Shown: positions 6,823-10,893 of the stretch, piece by piece
Position numbering within the stretch: position 1 is the first letter of the stretch
Layout of the letters: each line of letters begins with the position of its first letter
DNA from: Desulfurococcales archaeon
GTDB taxonomy: Archaea; Thermoproteota; Thermoprotei_A; Sulfolobales; NBVN01
Direction: 5' to 3'
DNA: 10,893 nt
NCBI GenBank assembly: GCA_023255965.1
Contig: JAGDWE010000053.1
Location: 1-10,893 of the forward strand
Position numbers and translations under genes: made by a program
The notes under the pieces: generated by a model
What the model was told of the DNA's origin: nothing
Databases searched by the model: none
Seen by the model: only the letters and a program-made list of their open reading frames with translations

Positions 6823-6870
6823 CCTTGCAACTGAGGGCTTCATCCTTTAGTGCGGGGATAGGGTCAGGGA
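6823..6870 (-). repeat. Repeat copy D, overlapping the DUF1152 stop codon
   Basis: Read on the minus strand, this copy is TCCCTGACC, then TATCCCCGCACTAAAGGATG, then AAGCCCTCAGTTGCAAGG. Its TGA is the stop of the DUF1152 gene and the preceding CCC codes its last Pro, exactly as in copy B with the peptidase gene. The orientation again follows the gene it terminates. Confidence 0.7.
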
Positions 6871-7877
6871 TTCGTTGAGGGCCGCCAGCGGGCTCTAAAT
6901 CTCTCCTTAATACGTATTAAGGTATCACCCGTAACTTCCACCCCCTCTTGAATTAGCTTATATATCTCCTCCTCAAGATCTAATTCCGTGAATATTTTAA
7001 GGGAGTTAAGCTTCCTCCTCACGCATTCGATGTCCATGCAGCATGCTATTTCATTTACCACAGGATTTAGAGATGAAACAACCTTAGCGTCCAAGAAGAA
7101 CGTCAATAGGTTTATCGGCGTAATAAATGATTCCCTACTGCCTTTCCTCAACGTAATAGGTCCCCAGACACCCCTAGCAGCCAATATAGTCGCCTTACTA
7201 GCCTCGCTCTCCACCACCTCAAGAATCCTCTCAAGATCCTTAACATCATCACCAGCGACCCCTCTAGCGCTTAAGTAGCCCCCACGCTCAGCTACTAATG
7301 AAATCCTCCTTAAGATATAATCCTGCGATAACTCACCATCACTACCAGGTGAGTGAACTGCTATAACGCTATTTAGTTGTGCTGACGCTGCAAGTGATGC
7401 GAAGTCAGCTAGGGGGCTCCATAGCTCATCTTCAAAACCGGTTGCAAGAATGTCGCCGCCTACATCAACGGCTATAATCATATCGCAGCCATAATAATTA
7501 ATTATCTCCTCTAGGCCCTTTCTAACCCCGTGCACGCCTTTAGATAGATCGACTATAGCTATAGGTTCACCAAGAACTTTAGAGGCCCTAGCAGCCTGGA
7601 AAACAACATTGCTACCGCCCCTGAGGGCTCTAGAATTGCCAAAGACCAGCATCGAGTAGTTCCCGATCATTTTACCATTTAATATTTCTTCGATAGGTAT
7701 AGGCCCTGGGATGGGGTCGATAATGAACCTCTCCCATACAGCGCTAGCTATAAACGACCTAATGCCAAGCCTCCTAGCAGCTAGTGCTAGCATTGACGTC
7801 GTAGCGACGTCTCCACCACCGCCACCAGCAAAAAACAATAAACACCTACACCCGCTTCTTAAAAACTGCTCCAACAT
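6864..7877 (-). CDS. DUF1152 domain-containing protein
   Basis: This is an uncharacterised family found mainly in archaea; the biochemical role is unknown. The protein shows the family signature in order: a glycine-rich AGGGGGD loop near 17-23 that suggests nucleotide or dinucleotide binding in a Rossmann-like fold, AVWERFIIDPIPGPIPIEEI near 46-65, AIVDLSKGVHGVRKGLEE near 107-123, AVDVGGDILATG near 136-147, SPGSDGELSQDYILRRIS near 177-193, a TEAS-like ESEASKATILAARG near 223-236, and INLLTFFLDA near 254-265. At 337 residues it has normal full length. The ATG at 7877 has a TATA-like GTATTTAAAATT region about 30 bp upstream. It is transcribed alone, divergent from the transporter. The last codon and stop lie inside repeat copy D. 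Confidence 0.85.
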   Translation of the reverse strand: MLEQFLRSGCRCLLFFAGGGGGDVATTSMLALAARRLGIRSFIASAVWERFIIDPIPGPIPIEEILNGKMIGNYSMLVFGNSRALRGGSNVVFQAARASKVLGEPIAIVDLSKGVHGVRKGLEEIINYYGCDMIIAVDVGGDILATGFEDELWSPLADFASLAASAQLNSVIAVHSPGSDGELSQDYILRRISLVAERGGYLSARGVAGDDVKDLERILEVVESEASKATILAARGVWGPITLRKGSRESFITPINLLTFFLDAKVVSSLNPVVNEIACCMDIECVRRKLNSLKIFTELDLEEEIYKLIQEGVEVTGDTLIRIKERFRARWRPSTNP

Positions 7878-7902
7878 CTAACACCATAGCTTAATATTCA
7901 AA

Positions 7903-7915
7903 GTATTTAAAATTA
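7903..7915 (-). promoter_or_regulatory. TATA region of the DUF1152 gene
   Basis: On the minus strand the bases read TAATTTTAAATAC, centred about 32 bp before the ATG at 7877. This fits an archaeal TATA box with a very short 5' leader. Confidence 0.45.
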
Positions 7916-7943
7916 TATATTTATGGTATAAATATTATATATC

Positions 7944-8022
7944 GATGTTCATCTGGCCTCATCCCCGCACTAAAGGCAGGGCCCTCAGTTGCAATTAAGG
8001 ATGGCAGGAAGATCTGAACATC
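7944..8022 (+). repeat. Repeat copy C framed by 8-bp inverted arms
   Basis: The core (7953-8003) reads GGCCTCATCCCCGCACTAAA, then GGCAGGGCCCTCAGTTGCAA, then TTAAGGATGG. It is the best-conserved copy at its 3' end. Its stem is also better than in the other copies, since CCCCGC can pair with GCAGGG around ACTAAAG with one mismatch. Outside it, GATGTTCA (7944-7951) and TGAACATC (8015-8022) are perfect inverted repeats, so about 79 bp could fold as one long structure. It lies between the divergent DUF1152 and transporter genes, not at a stop codon. Confidence 0.65.
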
Positions 8023-8105
8023 AATGAAGCTACAGTTTCCTTAATGAAGATCGATAAGAACGCATTTTAATGCCTCCTCAAAAATCACAACGTGGAGTGA
8101 CCGCG

Positions 8106-9401
8106 ATGGACTACAGAAAGTTCATCGGTTTCGGGCTCACGTTATTCCTGATAGTAGCATTAATTGTAAGGAGTAAGAGGCCCCAAACGCCTGTATGGAG
8201 CGTTATGGCGTTTACCTCATTCCTTACGGTTGCTTCAGGCCTTGTAGGACTTGATGAGCTGGAGTCGGTCATCGATCTCGACGTAATACTATTCCTCATA
8301 GGTATGTTCAGTATTGTAGGTCTCGCTGAGTCCTCAGGGCTCCTTGCAATGATTTCCTCATGGTTCATTTCGTTATTTAGGAGTAGGTATTCATTAATAT
8401 ATGCTTTATCAATTCTCTTCGGATTATTAGCGGCTGTGACCATGAATGACACCGTAGCCGTTATGGGCCCCCCAATAGCGTATATAGCGTCCAGGGTGCT
8501 TAATGTAAATCCTAAGGCAATATTTTTACTACTTGCTTACTCCTTAACCATAGGATCCGTTATGACCCCGATAGGCAACCCTCAGAACGTATTAATAGTT
8601 GAGAGATCAGGCATGACGATGCCATTCATTAAGTTCATTACATGGCTATCAATACCTACGCTAATAAATCTCCTGATAGCGCCGTACATAATAATAAAGT
8701 ACTATAAAATTGAGGATGATAAAATAGATGTACTATTAATACCTCATGAGGCTTTAAGAAACAGAAGGGATGCTGCGCTAGCCGCTGCGGGTATAGCAAT
8801 GGTGATAGCCGCCCTCCTTATGAACGATCTCCTAGAGCTAATGGAATTACCCCACATAGTGCGTAGGGGATTCATACCCTTTGTAATTGCTGCAGGCATA
8901 TACTTGTTATCCAGTAATCCTAGGAAGCTGCTTTCAAACGTTGACTGGGGAACCATAATCTTCTTCATAACGATGTTCATAACTATGGAGGGGATATGGA
9001 GGAGCGGTATCCTCAGCCCGCTATTAAGCGCGTTCATACCGTCCAAGCTATCAGGCATGATCAATATAGTTGGAATTACTGCAGCCGCTTTACTAGGCAG
9101 TCAACTGCTAAGTAATGTACCATTTACCAGGTTAGTCATAAGGTACTTAAGGAGTTTGGGGTATGGCGAGAGCGACGATGAAACGTGGATTACTCTAGCG
9201 ATGTCATCAACCATAGCCGGGAACCTAACGCTATTAGGTGCAGCATCAAATATAATCATGATTGAGTACCTAGAATCACGCATGAATACATCAATAACGT
9301 TCACTGAGTTCCTTAAAGTAGGCGTAGTAGTAACCGCCGTTAATGCGATAACCTACATACTCTTTATCACCACATTACCTATGCTTACGTCCACTCACTA
9401 A
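8106..9401 (+). CDS. ArsB/NhaD-type membrane transporter (ion transporter superfamily)
   Basis: This is a polytopic membrane carrier with about ten to eleven hydrophobic segments along its whole length. Members of the ArsB/NhaD/SLC13 group move arsenite, sodium, or carboxylates and sulfate; the substrate here cannot be read. The two inverted-repeat halves each show the expected motif: MNDTVAVMGPP (near 125-135) with GSVMTPIGNPQNVLI (near 162-176) in the first, and LLSNVPFTRLV with AGNLTLLGAASNI (near 383-395) in the second (numbers count from the upstream ATG at 8070). I prefer ATG 8106, which has GGAGTGA 5 nt upstream and removes a hydrophilic 12-residue extension. ATG 8070 remains possible, but it overlaps a TATA-like CATTTTAATG. 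The last 27 bp overlap a convergent small gene on the other strand. No arsenic regulator or reductase is nearby, so arsenite export is not especially favoured. Confidence 0.88.
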   Translation: MDYRKFIGFGLTLFLIVALIVRSKRPQTPVWSVMAFTSFLTVASGLVGLDELESVIDLDVILFLIGMFSIVGLAESSGLLAMISSWFISLFRSRYSLIYALSILFGLLAAVTMNDTVAVMGPPIAYIASRVLNVNPKAIFLLLAYSLTIGSVMTPIGNPQNVLIVERSGMTMPFIKFITWLSIPTLINLLIAPYIIIKYYKIEDDKIDVLLIPHEALRNRRDAALAAAGIAMVIAALLMNDLLELMELPHIVRRGFIPFVIAAGIYLLSSNPRKLLSNVDWGTIIFFITMFITMEGIWRSGILSPLLSAFIPSKLSGMINIVGITAAALLGSQLLSNVPFTRLVIRYLRSLGYGESDDETWITLAMSSTIAGNLTLLGAASNIIMIEYLESRMNTSITFTEFLKVGVVVTAVNAITYILFITTLPMLTSTH

Positions 9402-9512
9402 CTCACGTACATAATCGTACTTAATGCCAAGTATATTAGCTACCCAGTACCCACTCGTTTTTCGTAGGGCTTCATTAACCGGAACCGCTAGCCGCCTCGC
9501 GGGTAGTTCCAA
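9375..9512 (-). CDS. Small HTH-like protein, 45 residues
   Basis: On the minus strand, TTG 9512 opens a 45-codon frame ending at TAA 9377-9375. The translation looks real: PARRLAVPVNEALRKTSG is followed by YWVANILGIKYDYVRELVSG and a basic tail GRKHR. The AxxLGIxYDYVxELV pattern resembles a helix-turn-helix or a small DNA-binding domain, but the family is not identified. A TATA element on the same strand (TTTATAAAT, 9532-9540) is centred about 24 bp before the TTG, the right spacing for a leaderless transcript. The 3' end overlaps the transporter gene antisense by 27 bp. It could be a DNA-binding partner or regulator of the tiny divergent gene at 9590. It might also be the C-terminal relic of a longer protein, but no longer frame exists upstream. 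Confidence 0.45.
   Translation of the reverse strand: MELPARRLAVPVNEALRKTSGYWVANILGIKYDYVRELVSGRKHR
9481..9510. repeat. Imperfect hairpin within the small minus-strand ORF
   Basis: GGAA/TTCC, CTA/TAG and CCGC/GCGG pair concentrically across 9481-9510 with a CCG bulge, one G-G mismatch and a CTC loop. It covers the first codons of the 45-residue ORF, so it could be a translational control element, or a 3' structure for the transporter message, which ends 80 bp earlier. Confidence 0.35.
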
Positions 9513-9529
9513 GCATCCATGGCGGCTAA

Positions 9530-9541
9530 AAATTTATAAAC
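9530..9541. promoter_or_regulatory. Symmetrical TATA region between small divergent genes
   Basis: AAATTTATAAAC reads as a strong TATA box on either strand. On minus it is correctly placed for the 45-residue ORF starting at 9512. On plus it is too far from the GTG at 9590, which has its own TATA-like CTTAAATATC at 9561-9570. Confidence 0.4.
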
Positions 9542-9560
9542 CTTTAACTAAGCCAACAGT

Positions 9561-9582
9561 CTTAAATATCATCGATATTAAG
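9561..9582. promoter_or_regulatory. Operator-like dyad before the VapB-like peptide
   Basis: AATATC (9565-9570) and GATATT (9574-9579) are perfect inverted repeats 3 nt apart. The symmetry extends to CTTAA...TTAAG with one extra base, over 9561-9582. The left arm contains the TATA-like element for GTG 9590, so a bound dimer would block initiation. Antitoxins commonly autoregulate from such sites; its use here is inferred. Confidence 0.45.
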
Positions 9583-9589
9583 AATTAGA

Positions 9590-9655
9590 GTGAGAGCTGA
9601 GGATATCAAGGATGATGCTATCAGGGAGGCCGCCTTAATCACGGGTGTGGATTAA
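9590..9655 (+). CDS. Very short VapB-antitoxin-like peptide or truncated gene
   Basis: GTG 9590 opens 21 codons ending at TAA 9653-9655. The peptide contains IKDDAIREAALITGVD, which follows the usual VapB pattern (acidic turn, then L/I-R-E-A-x-x-x-T-G-V) from the N-terminal half of those antitoxins. VapB proteins normally run on to about 60-90 residues and are followed by a VapC PIN-domain toxin; neither the rest nor a toxin is here. A TATA-like CTTAAATATC is centred 25 bp before the GTG, which predicts a leaderless message. Either this is a truncated antitoxin that keeps its promoter and operator, or it is a genuine micropeptide. The tRNA-Gln 3' end begins only 55 bp downstream, and truncation next to a tRNA is a common result of past integration. 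Confidence 0.35.
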   Translation: MRAEDIKDDAIREAALITGVD

Positions 9656-9709
9656 ATTATGATAATGCATTTATGGATGGACAAAGATGCTGGCTGTAAC
9701 TTAAGTGAG

Positions 9710-9882
9710 TGGTAGCCGGGCGGGGATTCGAACCCCGGTCACGGGGGTTCTCCCAACAGCCGCCGTCTATCTATTTCAGCCATTACCGCTCATACTATTT
9801 AATGATTATTAGATATTAGGGTATGGAGCGACGGCGGCAGTAGCCCAAAGCCCCGCATCCTTGACCGCTAGACGACCCGGCT
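9710..9882 (-). tRNA. tRNA-Gln (TTG anticodon) with intron
   Basis: The gene folds as a standard cloverleaf once a 97-nt intron is removed. The acceptor stem is AGCCGGG (9882-9876) with CCCGGCT (9720-9714). The D arm is GTCT...GGAT. The anticodon stem is CGGGG with CCCCG (9746-9742). The T arm is CGGGG-TTCGAAT-CCCCG. The discriminator is A (9713) and CCA is encoded (9712-9710). The anticodon loop is C-T-TTG-G-C with anticodon TTG at 9848-9846, which with discriminator A and the overall sequence fits tRNA-Gln. Exon 1 is 9882-9845 (38 nt) and exon 2 is 9747-9713 (35 nt), giving a 73-nt body plus CCA. A TATA-like element lies at 9908-9914. Confidence 0.93.
9748..9844 (-). other. 97-nt tRNA intron with a canonical bulge-helix-bulge
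   Basis: The intron sits at the canonical position 37/38. Exon CTTT (32-35) pairs with intron GGAG to form the 4-bp central helix (C-G, U-A, two G-U). It is flanked by 3-nt bulges GGG and AAC, each cut after its second base. Beyond the 5' bulge, a 14-bp intron helix pairs CTACTGCCGCCGTC with GACGGCGGCTGTTG, with two U-U mismatches. An inner hairpin pairs GCTC-ATAC with GTATGAGC (one bulged C). The intron is much longer than the usual archaeal tRNA intron, and its middle is A+T-rich. Confidence 0.88.
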
Positions 9883-9907
9883 TCAATAAAATTAATAATT
9901 AAGTCGG

Positions 9908-9950
9908 TTTAAATACTTTTATCGGTATTACGGTATTACCGTAGTATTTA
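9908..9950. promoter_or_regulatory. Promoter region between tRNA-Gln and the 10029 gene
   Basis: On minus, GTATTTAAACC carries a TATA box (9908-9914) about 30 bp before the tRNA 5' end. ACGGTATTACCGT (9930-9942) is a 13-bp perfect dyad, and CGGTATTA is also tandemly repeated at 9923-9938. A further TATA-like GTATTTAAAAC on plus lies at about 9944-9953. The dyad upstream of a tRNA promoter is unusual and could serve the plus-strand gene instead. Confidence 0.4.
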
Positions 9951-10028
9951 AAACTAACTTACTTAATCCTTAGGTAGCATCTCTTAAAACTAATTTAAGA
10001 CATAACTACATTTGAGAGGTTTGAGTGC

Positions 10029-10490
10029 ATGGTTAAGAAGTGCTGTGTTATTAAGCTGTTAAGGGAGTTAGGAATTAGATCCAACTTCAAGTCATTTGAT
10101 GAGAGATTACTAGCGCAGAAGATAATCTACTTGGCACAAAGCCTATTCAACATCGACTTTGGGTACAAATTCGTATGGCATATTAGGGGGCCTTATTCTA
10201 AGGCCTTAAGCAAGGACTTAAGGGCATATAGCTCAAAAACTTTATGTGAGTGTAATGATTTAAGTAGGGATTCAATAACTAAGATAATTACGTTGATCAA
10301 TGAGTTGAGAAGTGCTAGTAAGGGCTTAAGCCACTCTGTGGAGGTATTAGCTAGCTACGTCATGCTTACTAGGGACGTATACCCGAGATCCCAAGACCCC
10401 TACAAAGACCTGACGTCCAAGAAGCCATATATAACGTATGAGGATGTTAACGAGGTTCTAAGCATCGCCAGGAAGTACGTAGTAATTTAA
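10029..10490 (+). CDS. YwgA/Panacea-like (DUF4065-like) small protein
   Basis: The 153-residue protein resembles the small cytoplasmic YwgA-like and SocA/Panacea proteins, whose members include antitoxins and proteins linked to mobile elements and defence loci. The telling stretch is residues 22-66: LAQKIIYLAQSLFNIDFGYKF followed by VWHIRGPYSKALSKDL, matching the family pattern L-Q-K-h-h-Y-L-h-Q ... G-Y-x-F-x-W-x-h-x-G-P-Y-S-x-x-L-x-x-D-L. The C-terminal half is helical (RDSITKIITLINELR, then VLASYVMLTRDVYP), also as in the family. No partner toxin follows; only degraded sequence lies to the right. The start is ATG 10029, preceded by the good Shine-Dalgarno GAGAGGT (10014-10020) and a TATA-like CTAATTTAAG (9990-9999). 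Its precise function is unknown, and a defence or toxin-antitoxin role is an inference from family habits. Confidence 0.68.
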   Translation: MVKKCCVIKLLRELGIRSNFKSFDERLLAQKIIYLAQSLFNIDFGYKFVWHIRGPYSKALSKDLRAYSSKTLCECNDLSRDSITKIITLINELRSASKGLSHSVEVLASYVMLTRDVYPRSQDPYKDLTSKKPYITYEDVNEVLSIARKYVVI

Positions 10491-10502
10491 TGTCCCACCA
10501 CC

Positions 10503-10555
10503 TTAATGCGTTAAAATACTTACCTAAACATTAACTTAAGGCGATTTAATGCGTT
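10503..10555 (+). repeat. Two direct repeats of TTAATGCGTT
   Basis: TTAATGCGTT occurs at 10503-10512 and again at 10546-10555, each followed by (A/G)AA. They lie in A+T-rich DNA just after the YwgA-like gene. They may be paired protein-binding sites or chance. No gene with a clear start follows. Confidence 0.3.
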
Positions 10556-10595
10556 GAACATCTTAAAAAATGTCTAGTTCATTTTAATTGCCTGA

Positions 10596-10721
10596 GTAGC
10601 TGACGTCGAGGAGGCTGTTGCCGATTTAGCGGTAAACTTGAATGCTTTTGTTCACATACGAATGCTTGATGATGAGAGGAGGATCTGTGTAAGCGCATCT
10701 CTGCGACCCGCCATGCAGTGA
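10596..10721 (+). pseudogene. Short coding-like fragment without a start
   Basis: From 10596 (just after an in-frame TGA at 10593-10595) to TGA 10719-10721 a 41-codon frame reads VEEAVADLAVNLNAFVHIRM, then LDDERRICVSASLRP. The alternation of hydrophobic and charged residues looks like genuine protein, but there is no start codon at the beginning and no recognised family. The TTG at 10638 would leave only 27 residues. It is most likely the decayed interior of a lost gene, and its end runs into a possible copy of the dispersed repeat. Confidence 0.3.
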
Positions 10722-10738
10722 TGGATCCTCAGTTGAAA
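10705..10738 (+). repeat. Possible degenerate repeat copy E
   Basis: GACCCGCC (10705-10712), then GATGGATCCTCAGTTGAAAG (10719-10738), line up with the GACC...CCCGC start and the GATGAAGCCCTCAGTTGCAAG end of copy D. The central CACTAAAGG is not preserved, so this is tentative. Confidence 0.25.
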
Positions 10739-10893
10739 GCACCATGGCGTTGGGCTCTATGGGATCCCATGAGGTGTGGACGAGGCTAGGCTCCCACACC
10801 AAGGGCTAACCCCGCTCACGGAATTAGAAATAATGAGGAACAATTAGAAGTGCCGTGAGAGGAGAAACGCTTAACCTGAAACCAGCTTATTAA
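10739..10893. other. Right-end stretch with strong dyads, no gene seen
   Basis: No convincing open frame is present. ATGGGATCCCAT (10759-10770) is a 12-bp perfect palindrome. GGTGTGG (10773-10779) pairs with CCACACC (10794-10800), with an inner GAG/CTC. CTCACGG (10815-10821) pairs with CCGTGAG (10853-10859) around two direct copies of AATTAGAA (10822-10829 and 10842-10849). Three dyads in a row suggest a structured RNA or element end, but I cannot assign one. Confidence 0.35.

Noticed and set aside
6988..7278. Plus-strand frame inside the DUF1152 gene
   Set aside because: It is antisense to a full-length conserved protein; no promoter or ribosome site was seen.
8111..9304. Minus-strand frames opposite the transporter gene
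   Set aside because: They are shadows of a clear transporter reading frame and show no protein-like pattern of their own.
10668..10735. C/D-box-like motifs (GATGATGA at 10670, GTGATGG at 10718)
   Set aside because: The spacing between boxes is too long and no proper CTGA D box lies in the right place.
1..10893. CRISPR array
   Set aside because: The repeats are few, kilobases apart and in both orientations, with no regular spacing.

Overview
The window looks like chromosomal DNA of a thermophilic crenarchaeon (Thermoproteota), most plausibly a Thermoproteales member of the Caldivirga/Vulcanisaeta/Thermocladium type. The signs are AGG/ATA-rich codon use, TTG and GTG starts, A+T-rich TATA boxes about 25-35 bp before starts (often leaderless), a tRNA gene with a bulge-helix-bulge intron, and a DUF1152 gene. 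The genus is an inference from style, not from a search.

Layout. 1-1270 is a decayed region: one repeat copy, a broken minus-strand ORF (394-741), several perfect palindromes and one small possible ORF (1042-1149). 1275-2660 is an M20-family metallopeptidase. 3034-5453 (minus) is a tightly overlapping thiamine operon, thiM-thiE-thiL. 5454-6860 holds one doubtful ORF (5622-5999) and one unrecognised gene (6122-6761) split by a frameshift at a six-G run. 6864-7877 (minus) is a DUF1152 protein. 8106-9401 is an ArsB/NhaD-type (ion transporter superfamily) membrane carrier. 9375-9655 holds a divergent pair of very small genes around a shared TATA region: a 45-residue HTH-like protein on minus and a 21-residue VapB-antitoxin-like peptide on plus. 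9710-9882 (minus) is tRNA-Gln(TTG) with a 97-nt intron. 10029-10490 is a YwgA/Panacea-like protein. The right end (10491-10893) holds a broken ORF and hairpins.

A dispersed repeat of about 45 bp links the window. Four clear copies (15-56, 2654-2699, 6823-6870 on minus, 7953-8003) and one doubtful copy (10705-10738) share a core like CCCCGCACTAAAGGACGAGG followed by CCCTCAGTTGCAAT. This resembles the right-end hairpin of IS200/IS605-type (TnpB) elements, although no intact tnpA or tnpB is present. Two copies supply the last Pro codon and the TGA stop of the adjacent gene.

How the genes work together. ThiM phosphorylates hydroxyethylthiazole, ThiE joins it to HMP-PP to make thiamine phosphate, and ThiL phosphorylates that to thiamine diphosphate; the three overlap and are almost certainly one transcript. 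The other genes look like single transcription units. No complete novel multi-gene system is visible. The best leads are the stop-codon-donating repeats, the small divergent pair with its operator-like dyad, and the frameshifted gene.
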